IMG/VR virus record: IMGVR_UViG_3300028557_001125
Coordinates: 1 to 26,456 of that record
Origin: a virus
DNA: 26,456 nt
Reading direction: 5' to 3' (one strand)
The notes under the pieces are model-generated. The model had not been told where the DNA came from. It did no database searches and saw only the letters and a list, made by a program, of their open reading frames with translations. Numbering within the stretch: position 1 is the stretch's first letter; every line of letters starts with the position of its first letter. Position numbers and translations under genes: made by a program. Positions 7,318-14,370 of the stretch are shown one piece after another.

Positions 7318-9079
7318 TTTCTTTGAAGCCCTTCAAGATAATCAATTTGATGAAAATCCTGTAGACGCAAAGACCTTTGTTGAGTCTCCAGACTTTCTAA
7401 ATCAACCGCCATTGTCTGCCATTCAATATGATATTGTTGAAGCAATGAGCCAGATCTATCGTAAAGAAGATTTGCAAATGTTGATGGGGCATGAAGAGGG
7501 CGACAAACATTTTGCTAAATATACTAAGAATGAGATTATTTTACAACTAGGAAAGGGTAGTGGAAAAGACTTTGTATCTACTGTTGCTTGTGCCTATGTT
7601 GTTTATAAACTTCTTTGCCTTAAAGATCCTGCGAGGTATTATGGAAAACCAAGTGATGATGCCATAGATATTATCAACGTTGCTATTAATGCTGAGCAGG
7701 CTAAAAATGTTTTCTTCAAAGGTTTTAAAACTAAGATTGAGAAGTCTCCATGGTTTGCTGGAAAGTATGATCCAAAGGTAAACTCTATTGGTTTTGATAA
7801 ATCTATTACCGTTTACTCAGGTCACTCTGAGCGTGAATCACACGAGGGTCTTAACTTATTTATGGCGGTACTTGATGAAATTTCTGGCTTCGTTACAGAA
7901 GTAGGAACAGGAAATGATCAGGGTAAGACTGCTGACAATATATATAAAGCATTTAGAGGTACAGTAGACTCTCGTTTTCCAGATCTTGGCAAAGTAGTTC
8001 TTCTTTCATTTCCTCGCTACAACGGCGACTTCATTTCAAAACGGTATGAAGATGTAATCATGGAAAAAGATGTAATAGAGCGTAGATATAAGTTTGTTAT
8101 TAATGAAGAACTACCAGAAGGACCAGATAATGAATTTGAAATAGTATGGGAAGAAGACCATATTAAATCATATAAATACCCCAGAATGTTTGCACTTAAA
8201 AGACCTACATGGGAAGTAAATCCTACTAGAAAGATTGATGATTTTAAGATTGCATTTTTAACTGATATAGGTGATGCAATGATGAGATTTTTATGTACCC
8301 CAACATATTCATCAGATGCTTTCTTTAAGCAAAAAGATAAATTAGAAAAATGTATGACATTAAGAAATCCTATAGATAATCACAGAAGGTTTGATGCTGG
8401 TTTTAAACCAGATCCAGAAAAAATATATTATATCCATGCTGACCTTGCACAAAGACATGATAAGTGTGCTGTTGCTATCGCACACGTTGAACGCTGGGTA
8501 AACATTCAAGTAATTAAAGATTACGAGCAGGTAGCGCCAATTGTTATCGTAGATGCCGTTGCTTGGTGGGAACCAAAGGTAGAGGGTCCTGTAGATTTAT
8601 CTGAGGTTAAAAAGTGGATACAGAATTTACGTAGAGAAGGTTTTAACATTGGCATGGTCACCTTTGACCGCTGGCAGTCCTTTGATATTCAGCAGGAATT
8701 AAAAGCGGTAGGCATAAAAACAGACACTGTTTCTGTTGCCAAAAAACACTATGAAGACCTAGCCATGATGATATATGAAGAGAGAATTGCAATGCCCATG
8801 ATTCCCTTATTGCTTGAGGAGATGAGTGAACTTAAAATTATGAAAAATAATAGAGTTGATCATCCACGCAAGAAATCTAAGGACTTGGCAGATGCCGTTT
8901 GTGGGGCGGTATTTGGAGCAATATCCCATACAAGTAAGGACTCTAATCTAGAAATTGAGGTTCATACTTGGAGTTCTGCCAGCCGACTTGCGGATAAGCA
9001 GAGGGCTATGGTAGAATTGGATAACAAGGAGATTCCTGAAGATATTCAGGAGTTTCTAAATGAATATAAACTAATTTAA
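7298..9079 (+). CDS. terL: Terminase large subunit
   Basis: A 593-residue packaging motor: an N-terminal ATPase and a C-terminal RNase H-like nuclease. Residues 84-92 (LGKGSGKDF) form the Walker A, residues 188-195 (LFMAVLDE) the Walker B with Asp193/Glu194, and SFPR near 237 the coupling-motif region. The nuclease part shows Asp382 (IHADLAQRHDKCAVAI), Asp457 (VTFDRWQS) and Asp532 (KDLADAVCGAV). The start is TTG at 7298, with GGGGAAG at 7282-7288, overlapping the small subunit by 20 nt; no ATG fits better. Residues 70-80 lack a typical Q-motif. The next gene encodes a secreted protein, not a portal, so head genes lie elsewhere. Confidence 0.92.
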   Translation: MSTKFNDFFEALQDNQFDENPVDAKTFVESPDFLNQPPLSAIQYDIVEAMSQIYRKEDLQMLMGHEEGDKHFAKYTKNEIILQLGKGSGKDFVSTVACAYVVYKLLCLKDPARYYGKPSDDAIDIINVAINAEQAKNVFFKGFKTKIEKSPWFAGKYDPKVNSIGFDKSITVYSGHSERESHEGLNLFMAVLDEISGFVTEVGTGNDQGKTADNIYKAFRGTVDSRFPDLGKVVLLSFPRYNGDFISKRYEDVIMEKDVIERRYKFVINEELPEGPDNEFEIVWEEDHIKSYKYPRMFALKRPTWEVNPTRKIDDFKIAFLTDIGDAMMRFLCTPTYSSDAFFKQKDKLEKCMTLRNPIDNHRRFDAGFKPDPEKIYYIHADLAQRHDKCAVAIAHVERWVNIQVIKDYEQVAPIVIVDAVAWWEPKVEGPVDLSEVKKWIQNLRREGFNIGMVTFDRWQSFDIQQELKAVGIKTDTVSVAKKHYEDLAMMIYEERIAMPMIPLLLEEMSELKIMKNNRVDHPRKKSKDLADAVCGAVFGAISHTSKDSNLEIEVHTWSSASRLADKQRAMVELDNKEIPEDIQEFLNEYKLI

Positions 9080-9095
9080 ATAAACAAGGAGAAAA

Positions 9096-10217
9096 ATGAA
9101 TTCATTTAAGAAAATTGCTCTGGGTCTGGTTGCAGCCATGACTTTGGGCACAATTGTTGCAACACCTGCAAGTGCCAACACAGTATCTCTAGCGGTAACA
9201 ACTGCTAATTCTGGTTCTGGTACTGCTGCAGCGCCTTATGTAATTAAGGTTCCGTTTGACAATGTTGTTTCTGATACTTCAACTGTTGGTTCCGAAGAGG
9301 CCCTAACTGTTGTTGCTACAGTGGTTGCTGGAACACCAGTAACATTTACTACAACTGGAAATGCTAAAATTGTAAGCGCTCTTGGCGCTACAGTAACATC
9401 AGCATCTGGAGTTACAAGTCTTACAGTAACACCAGCAAGCACAACTGCTACAGTTTATGTATTTACAACTAGCACATCTGCATCTGCTCTTACTGCATCC
9501 GTAACTGGAGCAGCAACAACCGTATATCTTAAGGGAGCCGTAGGTCCTGCCTACAATCTTAAGATGACAGTTCCTGCCAATGGTGGAATTGCATCAAAGA
9601 TAACTGCTACTTTTGAAGTATCAGATATTTTTGGAAACGCAAAGAGTGGAGAAACAATTACCGTTACAGCACTTGGTGGAGTAACTGCTGGTTCAGTTAC
9701 CGCAGATGCTCTTGTAGCAGGTAAGTCCTCTGCTGATTTGACACTTCCTGCAACTGCTGGAACTGTTGCTGTTGGTGCTTCTATTACAGCGCCTACTGCC
9801 GTTCCAACTCTTGCAACTGCAGTCACATCACAGACTGCTATCGTAACAGTTTCTGATCTTGCTGGTGCTCTTGCTCTTGCTAACGCTGCACTCGCTGCTG
9901 AGAAGGCTGCTTCTGCTGCTGCACTCGCTGCTGAGAAGGCTGCTGCTGCAAAGGCTCTTGCTGATGCAAAGGCTGCATCTGATGCAGAAATTCTTGCACT
10001 TAAGGCAGAAGTTGTAACTCTAAAGGCTGATGCTGTAACCGCTAAGGTTGCTTCAGATAAGGCTATTTCAGATGCCAAGGCTGCTGCCAAGGTAGAACTA
10101 GATGCTGTTAAGGCTGAGAATGCTGCTGCAATTGCTGCAATGAAGAAGGCATTTAATGATCTTGCTAAGAAGTGGAATAAGAAAAACCCTTCAGCAAAGG
10201 TTACACTTGTTAAGTAA
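9096..10217 (+). CDS. Secreted Ala/Thr-rich protein with coiled-coil tail
   Basis: A 373-residue protein with a typical Sec signal peptide (KK, hydrophobic core, cut after ATPASA, residues 23-28). Residues 30-255 are Thr/Ser/Val/Ala-rich beta sequence resembling bacterial Ig-like or surface-layer material. Residues 257-350 are an Ala/Glu/Lys-rich coiled coil containing a tandem duplication: a 26-bp repeat at 9885-9910 and 9918-9943, period 33 bp or 11 residues. A basic tail follows (KKWNKKNPSAKVTLVK). AAGGAG precedes the ATG and a strong terminator follows. GCT and AAG codons dominate, unlike neighbouring genes, suggesting high expression or origin from a host surface protein. A receptor-masking or adhesive role is inference; no enzyme motif is visible. 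Confidence 0.75.
   Translation: MNSFKKIALGLVAAMTLGTIVATPASANTVSLAVTTANSGSGTAAAPYVIKVPFDNVVSDTSTVGSEEALTVVATVVAGTPVTFTTTGNAKIVSALGATVTSASGVTSLTVTPASTTATVYVFTTSTSASALTASVTGAATTVYLKGAVGPAYNLKMTVPANGGIASKITATFEVSDIFGNAKSGETITVTALGGVTAGSVTADALVAGKSSADLTLPATAGTVAVGASITAPTAVPTLATAVTSQTAIVTVSDLAGALALANAALAAEKAASAAALAAEKAAAAKALADAKAASDAEILALKAEVVTLKADAVTAKVASDKAISDAKAAAKVELDAVKAENAAAIAAMKKAFNDLAKKWNKKNPSAKVTLVK
9885..9943 (+). repeat. Tandem 33-bp-period repeat within the Ala-rich coiled coil
   Basis: Two identical 26-base units at 9885-9910 and 9918-9943 (each beginning GCTGCACTCGCTGCTGAGAA) encode the repeated ALAAEKAA segment. The 11-residue period fits a hendecad coiled coil. Such repeats commonly change copy number by slippage. 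Confidence 0.8.
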
Positions 10218-10236
10218 TTAACAAATTAAGGAATAG

Positions 10237-10265
10237 GGCGCAGAGAAATCTGCGCCTTTTTCTTT
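10237..10265 (+). terminator. Intrinsic terminator after the secreted protein gene
   Basis: A perfect 8-bp stem GGCGCAGA / TCTGCGCC (10237-10244 and 10249-10256) with a GAAA tetraloop is followed by TTTTTCTTT. It lies 19 nt after the stop at 10217 and directly before a new promoter. Confidence 0.9.
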
Positions 10266-10278
10266 ATAATGGTATAAT
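10265..10278 (+). promoter_or_regulatory. Double -10 promoter for the surface protein gene
   Basis: Two TATAAT boxes, at 10265-10270 and 10273-10278; the second has an extended TGG before it. They sit immediately after the terminator, with no recognisable -35. The start expected near 10285 gives a short leader with AGGAG at 10301-10305. Confidence 0.6.
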
Positions 10279-10287
10279 ATGATTAAC

Positions 10288-10297
10288 TAACTAGTTA
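10288..10297. promoter_or_regulatory. 10-bp palindrome just downstream of the predicted start point
   Basis: TAACTAGTTA is a perfect palindrome inside a broader imperfect repeat (ATTAAC...GTTAAT, 10282-10299). Its position at about +3 to +12 would suit an operator, but the sequence is AT-rich and chance is possible. Confidence 0.3.
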
Positions 10298-10313
10298 ATT
10301 AGGAGTGCCTTAA

Positions 10314-11930
10314 ATAAACAAAAAAATCCTACGCATAATCACAGTGGTGGGAATTTTATTTGCAAGTCTTTTTGGTTTTCCAGAAAATGCACACGCAACT
10401 TGTGTCAACTATATTCAATCACAAACCATAGCAGCAGCATATGAAGGCGATGCTGAACCTATAGTGCATCATATGGATACTTGCTCAGGTGACGACACAT
10501 CTTATCAAATACCAATTGCAACCACCGTTACTTTTGACGGGGTACAGTATGAAAACATTTATGCAACAACAAACTCTATAATTACATTTGGACAACCAGA
10601 TAATACATACTGGGCTTATCCAAATACACCATCTATCTCTTTATATTCAATGGACTGGTTTCCAGGAGTAAGCAATACAACTGGTTTAGATATATATTAT
10701 TCAGAAGGCGGGTTTCAATTAAATCTTAATATGGTTCCATTTGGAAATTACGGAGCAGAGCCAAGCACAGTTAATATATTAGTAGCAATTACAAATACTG
10801 GTGGCTTGGCAGTTTCGTATAGTTATCAAGGACCTGAGTATCAAAATCTTAGAACTGGAGTTCGTCTGCATGATGGCTCAATAGTTTCTCTTGAAGCATG
10901 GGGTGCTACGCAAATACAGGCTGGAGATCCAACTCCAACCTTAGCACCAGAACCAATTCCAGAGCCTACGCCAACACCCACAGAAGAGCCATTGACTCCA
11001 GAAGAAGTACAAGCAGAAATTGTTGAAGCAGTTACCCTAGCAAATGACATTGCCAATCTTAATAATCTTATTGCAGCAATAAATGGTGAAGAGGCTAATG
11101 AATCAGAAACAGAACCAACTACTGAGCCGACAGAAGAACCTGAACCTGAACCAACAGAAGAACCAGATTTTCCAGATCCAGATGTTGAAGTAGAACCAGA
11201 AGTAATTACTCCAGAGGATCCAAGATTCCCTGATAATAATGAGCAAACTGAACCAGAAGATTCCAATCTTCCTGAAGATTCTGATACCACAAATGAGGAG
11301 AGCGAAGATGCTGATCCAACTCCAGAGCCTTCAGAAGAGCCTTCATCTCAGCCAGAGGAAACAAATCCAGATCAAGAATCTGAACCTGAGCAACCTGTTG
11401 ACGAAGAAGTTGTAGGTCCACCATCTGATAATGATAACACGGATGATATAAATGAAAACGGTATATCAGAAGAAGAACTTAATAAACTAAATAAATTAAT
11501 TAGTGTAAATGATTCTAAATTGATGGCTGCTGTATCAAACTTTATAAATGAGTTATCTCCACAGGCAAAGGTTTCTTTTGCATCAGATCTTGGTATTAAG
11601 GCTGAAGAAGTTTCATTAATTGCAGAAATAGCAAAAGATAATCCTTCAGTTGCTACAGCAGTGGTTAAATTTGCAGAAATGTCATTAGAGAATGAAAATG
11701 CCCCTATGCCATACACTCTGGCAGATGCTGTTACTGAACTTCAAACAGAATCATTTTTGTCAGATCCTTTGGGAGTACTGACAGATATAGATTTTGATAA
11801 AGTATTTAGCCCTTCAGAATGGGGCAAAGATATGACGGATGATCAGAGGGAAAAGGCTCAAGAAGTCATTATCCCAGTAATTTTGGTATCCAACATAGTT
11901 AGTTCTGTTATGTCACTAAGGAGGTTATAA
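10314..11930 (+). CDS. Exported Pro/Glu-rich surface protein, probable AUA start
   Basis: A secreted, probably wall-spanning protein. The first standard start is GTG at 10344, but that removes the charged end of the signal peptide and has no ribosome-binding site. Reading from ATA at 10314, 8 nt after AGGAG, gives NKKILRIITVVGILFASLFG and a PENAHA cleavage site; an in-frame stop at 10311 prevents a longer form. From the GTG, residues 20-195 form a beta domain with two Cys (20 and 47) and IYATTNSIITFG, reminiscent of nidogen-like modules. Residues 195-370 are acidic Pro/Glu/Thr repeats (PEPTPTPTEEP type), like cell-wall spacers. Residues 375-505 are helical, and a hydrophobic segment (VIIPVILVSNIVSSVMSL) ends in RRL. 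Function is unknown; host-surface display is inferred. Confidence 0.7.
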   Translation: MNKKILRIITVVGILFASLFGFPENAHATCVNYIQSQTIAAAYEGDAEPIVHHMDTCSGDDTSYQIPIATTVTFDGVQYENIYATTNSIITFGQPDNTYWAYPNTPSISLYSMDWFPGVSNTTGLDIYYSEGGFQLNLNMVPFGNYGAEPSTVNILVAITNTGGLAVSYSYQGPEYQNLRTGVRLHDGSIVSLEAWGATQIQAGDPTPTLAPEPIPEPTPTPTEEPLTPEEVQAEIVEAVTLANDIANLNNLIAAINGEEANESETEPTTEPTEEPEPEPTEEPDFPDPDVEVEPEVITPEDPRFPDNNEQTEPEDSNLPEDSDTTNEESEDADPTPEPSEEPSSQPEETNPDQESEPEQPVDEEVVGPPSDNDNTDDINENGISEEELNKLNKLISVNDSKLMAAVSNFINELSPQAKVSFASDLGIKAEEVSLIAEIAKDNPSVATAVVKFAEMSLENENAPMPYTLADAVTELQTESFLSDPLGVLTDIDFDKVFSPSEWGKDMTDDQREKAQEVIIPVILVSNIVSSVMSLRRL

Positions 11931-11931
11931 T

Positions 11932-12312
11932 ATGACAATGATAGATAAGTTAGTTAATCGAGCAAAGTCCCTTATTGGCAAAATAAAGGGTATTAAGGTA
12001 AAAATACCAAACCTTAAACCTTTACTTGAGAAGGCTAAGCCTTTACTTAATAAGGCAAAACCAGCCTTAATAAAGGCTATAGAACTACTCAAAAAGGCTC
12101 TAGGATTGGCTTACAGGCTTGTTAAGGGCTTTGCTGTATGGTTTGGTAAGGCTGTAAAAGAAAGCATTGCTCAGGTATGGACACTGCTAGGATTCTTTAT
12201 TGCATGGCTTACTCTTACTGGTACCGCCCAACAAATCGTAGGAATTGCTACGATAGCGGCCACTATCTTGTGGCTTGTGACAATACCTCTTCGTGAGGAA
12301 AAAGACGAATAA
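11932..12312 (+). CDS. Membrane protein with Lys-rich amphipathic repeats (holin candidate)
   Basis: A 126-residue protein. Residues 5-62 are an amphipathic, strongly basic helix array with repeated (L)LxKAKP units (PLLEKAKPLLNKAKPALIKA). Two membrane segments follow (about 82-98, VWTLLGFFIAWLTLTG, and 102-120, IVGIATIAATILWLVTIPL), then a charged REEKDE tail. AAGGAGG at 11918-11924 gives strong initiation. It precedes a lipoprotein, a second two-helix membrane protein and the endolysin, so a holin or lysis-regulator role is plausible. It lacks similarity I can name, and the long basic helix is not typical of holins, so the call stays tentative. Confidence 0.55.
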   Translation: MTMIDKLVNRAKSLIGKIKGIKVKIPNLKPLLEKAKPLLNKAKPALIKAIELLKKALGLAYRLVKGFAVWFGKAVKESIAQVWTLLGFFIAWLTLTGTAQQIVGIATIAATILWLVTIPLREEKDE

Positions 12313-12313
12313 C

Positions 12314-12322
12314 TGCTATAAT
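12314..12322 (+). promoter_or_regulatory. Extended -10 promoter, leaderless lipoprotein gene
   Basis: TGCTATAAT lies over the stop region of the previous gene. The hexamer (12317-12322) ends 7 nt before the ATG at 12330, so the transcript probably begins at that codon. The upstream ATG at 12321 overlaps the -10 itself and cannot be used from this promoter. Confidence 0.65.
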
Positions 12323-12329
12323 GGTGGGT

Positions 12330-12557
12330 ATGGTAAAAATAATCCTAACTGCCTTTCTTGGAGTGTTGCTTGTAGGTTGTGGCTATGACGGCTATTATCG
12401 CTATGAGTGCCAAGATCCAATCAATTGGGATACCCCTGAGTGTAAGCCGCCAATTTGTACAGTAAACGGTGCTTGTCCAGAAGATTTAGTAGGGGAAGAT
12501 GTTGTAAACGGAACATCAAATGAGAGCGTAATAGAGGAAGAGACAAACAATGAGTAG
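12330..12557 (+). CDS. Small cysteine-rich lipoprotein
   Basis: A 75-residue precursor: MVKIILTAFLGVLLVGC is a lipoprotein signal with a good lipobox (L-V-G-C), giving a mature N-terminal lipidated Cys. The mature part holds four more cysteines (YEC, PEC, PPIC, GAC) in a short YRYECQDPINWDTPECKPP stretch, then an acidic Asn/Glu tail. I recall similar Cys-rich lipoproteins in aquatic phages near lysis genes, but no function is established; accessory lysis and superinfection exclusion are both possible. The start is set by the promoter 7 nt upstream. Its end overlaps the next gene. Confidence 0.75.
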   Translation: MVKIILTAFLGVLLVGCGYDGYYRYECQDPINWDTPECKPPICTVNGACPEDLVGEDVVNGTSNESVIEEETNNE

Positions 12558-12960
12558 ACCAAGATTAACCCCATCTGACTTAGATGCAAGATTAAAATTT
12601 ATTTTAGGAATAATTTTAGGAACAATTTTATTATTTACAACTATGGGTATTTTATATGCTTTAGTTTTTGTTTCACAACCAGTAACAGCACAATCTGAGA
12701 ATGATAAGATGTTCTTTAATGTTCTTGGTAGTGTTGCGACATTTATTACTGGTACCCTCGCAGGTTTGCTGATTGGTCGTAGCGGTGCACAAGAAATGAT
12801 TAATGCTATTGAAGAAAAAAATAACAATGTAATCCAGGTTTCTGATCTTTCAGAGGTTGTTGAAAAAACGGTAGACGAATTAGAAGAAGTAGTATCTACT
12901 AAACCTAATAATCAGATGCCAGATGAACTACCAGTAGATGAAGATTGGGATAAGGATTAA
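12550..12960 (+). CDS. Two-helix membrane protein (second holin candidate)
   Basis: A 136-residue protein: a short basic N-terminus (SRPRLTPSDLDARLKF), a hydrophobic segment at about 17-42 (FILGIILGTILLFTTMGILYALVF), a polar loop, a second segment at about 57-77 (VLGSVATFITGTLAGLLIG), then an acidic coiled-coil tail of about 55 residues ending VDEDWDKD. Two membrane segments with a charged cytoplasmic tail directly upstream of the endolysin (2-nt gap) make it the best holin candidate here by position. The long acidic tail is unusual for holins, so a scaffold or anti-holin role is also possible. Confidence 0.6.
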   Translation: MSRPRLTPSDLDARLKFILGIILGTILLFTTMGILYALVFVSQPVTAQSENDKMFFNVLGSVATFITGTLAGLLIGRSGAQEMINAIEEKNNNVIQVSDLSEVVEKTVDELEEVVSTKPNNQMPDELPVDEDWDKD

Positions 12961-12962
12961 TC

Positions 12963-13544
12963 ATGGCAGATATGGGAACAGCAGCAAAGTTAATTGAAAT
13001 AGCAAAAGAAGAAATTGGAACCATTGAAGGTCCAAAAGATAACGAAACAAAGTATGGAAAGTGGGCAAAGGCTAACTTCCAACCATGGTGCGGTTCGTTT
13101 GTAAATTGGTGTGGCGATCAAGCGGGTGTAAAAATTCCAAATACTGTTTACACGCCGTCTGGTGCAGCAGCATTTAAAAAGGCTGGTCGTTGGTATGATG
13201 CACAAATTTGTGATCCAGAACCAGGAGATATTGCGTATTTTGATTTTCCAGGAGATGGCGTCGATAGGATTTCTCATGTTGGTATTGTTATTAAAGACAA
13301 CGAAGACGGAACTGTTTGGTGCATTGAAGGAAATACATCTTCAAATAAAAAAGGAAGCCAAAGAAATGGCGGAGAAGTCTGTAAACAACTTCGTGCCTAT
13401 AAAAAAAATAAGGCTGGGGTTATGATTTCTATAGTAGGTTTTGGTCGTCCTAAATTTAAAGGGGCTGCTAAAGCCGAATCTGCCCAATCTGAGGCGGTAT
13501 CTCAGGCAAAAACTTGCCCTACATGTGGTCAAAATATTAAATAA
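12963..13544 (+). CDS. CHAP-domain endolysin with zinc-knuckle-like tail
   Basis: A 193-residue peptidoglycan hydrolase. The CHAP domain (about 8-155) shows Cys43 (QPWCGSFVNWC), TPSG (64-67), His105 (ISHVGIVI) and Glu122/Asn124 (IEGNTS), matching the Cys-His-Glu/Asn active site of papain-like amidase/endopeptidases. No signal peptide is present, so release through a holin is expected. Residues 160-185 form an Ala/Glu/Gln linker, and the protein ends CPTCGQNIK, half a zinc ribbon instead of a normal wall-binding domain. The gene follows the two-helix membrane protein directly, forming a lysis cassette. The bond cleaved cannot be told from sequence. Confidence 0.85.
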   Translation: MADMGTAAKLIEIAKEEIGTIEGPKDNETKYGKWAKANFQPWCGSFVNWCGDQAGVKIPNTVYTPSGAAAFKKAGRWYDAQICDPEPGDIAYFDFPGDGVDRISHVGIVIKDNEDGTVWCIEGNTSSNKKGSQRNGGEVCKQLRAYKKNKAGVMISIVGFGRPKFKGAAKAESAQSEAVSQAKTCPTCGQNIK

Positions 13545-13551
13545 AGCCTGT

Positions 13552-13580
13552 TTGACGTATTAAAATCTTCCTGGTATACT
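13552..13580 (+). promoter_or_regulatory. Near-consensus promoter before the Ntn-hydrolase gene
   Basis: TTGACG (13552-13557), 17 nt, then TATACT (13575-13580) with an extended TGG. The predicted start near 13587 leaves a 23-nt leader with AGGGG before the ATG at 13610. Confidence 0.85.
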
Positions 13581-13609
13581 AAAACAATAACCATAGTCTA
13601 GGGGTAGAA

Positions 13610-14143
13610 ATGACCTGTATAATCGCTGTAAGAGATAGAATAGACAATAAAATCTGGATGGCTGGGGATCGTGGTATCTCAGATGATAATTCTATTGCTG
13701 TTGGATCAAGTCCAAAGATTTGGAAAAAAGAAGGATATCTGTTTGGATATGCTGGATCTATGGATGGAGATAGAATAAGACATTTATTTGTACCGCCAGA
13801 ATTTGAAGGTCGTGGCAGTATTGATAAATTTATGTATAGTAGATTTCTTAAAGCCCTTAGAAAATTTTATGAAGAGTGGTGGGTTGACACATCTTCAACT
13901 GCTGATTTCGGTATGATAATTTGTGTTCGTGGAAAAATATACGAACATAGTTCTGGCGATATGTCACTAACCCAATATGAACAAGATTATTTAACAATGG
14001 GTTCTGGTGGAGATATTGCATTAGGCTCACTTTATGCTACACAAAAAACAAAAGATACACGAAAAAGAGCAGCAGCAGCAGTTCAGGCTGCTATTAATCA
14101 CTCCCCATCTTGCAAAGGCCCTATTGACATTCTGAGCATTTAG
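13610..14143 (+). CDS. Proteasome/HslV-like Ntn hydrolase
   Basis: A 177-residue protein with the fingerprint of proteasome beta-type peptidases. Removal of Met1 would expose Thr2 (MTCIIAV). MAGDRGISDD supplies Asp20, SSPKIW supplies Lys36, LFGYAGSMDGD (45-54) matches the G-x-AGxxxD region, and MGSGGDIALGSLYA (130-143) matches the conserved Gly-Ser-Gly loop. Such enzymes cut peptides with the N-terminal Thr. No ATPase unfoldase gene is nearby, so the protein may work alone, join host rings, or be structural (inference). It has a strong, nearly consensus promoter of its own. The length suits one HslV-like domain. Confidence 0.75.
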   Translation: MTCIIAVRDRIDNKIWMAGDRGISDDNSIAVGSSPKIWKKEGYLFGYAGSMDGDRIRHLFVPPEFEGRGSIDKFMYSRFLKALRKFYEEWWVDTSSTADFGMIICVRGKIYEHSSGDMSLTQYEQDYLTMGSGGDIALGSLYATQKTKDTRKRAAAAVQAAINHSPSCKGPIDILSI

Positions 14144-14152
14144 GTATATACT
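14124..14152 (+). promoter_or_regulatory. Consensus sigma-70-type promoter, leaderless gene
   Basis: TTGACA (14124-14129), 17 nt, TATACT (14147-14152). The -10 ends 6 nt before the ATG at 14159. The -35 lies inside the end of the preceding coding sequence. This is the best promoter match in the window. Confidence 0.88.
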
Positions 14153-14158
14153 AAATAT

Positions 14159-14362
14159 ATGAATCATACTCATGAAGAAGATCTAACTCCAGAGGATCAG
14201 GAGTTTGGTATTTGGCTACAGAATGGTATTGAAAGAGGCTGGGTAACAGAACCTTTTTGTGATACCCATGATGGTGGCTATCAATACATGAGTGAAGAAG
14301 AGTTAGAAGAATGGGAAGCAGGAGGCGACCCATGTCAACACGTAGTTAGACTAATGATATAA
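14159..14362 (+). CDS. Small conserved acidic protein of unknown function
   Basis: A 67-residue acidic protein with the pattern GIERGWVTEPFCDTHDG, SEEELEEWEAGGDPCQHVVRL. The spacing of Cys and His (FCDTH and DPCQHV) suggests a Cys2His2-type metal site. I recall similar short proteins across actinobacteriophages, none with a known role. The start is fixed by a consensus promoter whose -10 ends 6 nt upstream, so it is probably translated from a leaderless mRNA. The stop lies 8 nt before the subtilase gene, which may be read from the same promoter. Confidence 0.7.
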   Translation: MNHTHEEDLTPEDQEFGIWLQNGIERGWVTEPFCDTHDGGYQYMSEEELEEWEAGGDPCQHVVRLMI

Positions 14363-14370
14363 GGAGAGCA

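Noticed and set aside
9551-10090. 179-residue Ala/Ser-rich minus-strand frame
   Set aside because: It mirrors the Ala-rich coiled coil; the GC-rich repeats remove stops on the other strand.
10841-11290. 149-residue Gly/Ser-rich minus-strand frame
   Set aside because: Antisense of the Pro/Glu repeats, which read as Gly/Ser on the other strand.
11926-11931. TATAAT directly before the ATG at 11932
   Set aside because: It abuts the start codon, lacks TG and -35, and the gene has AAGGAGG, so transcription would begin inside the gene.
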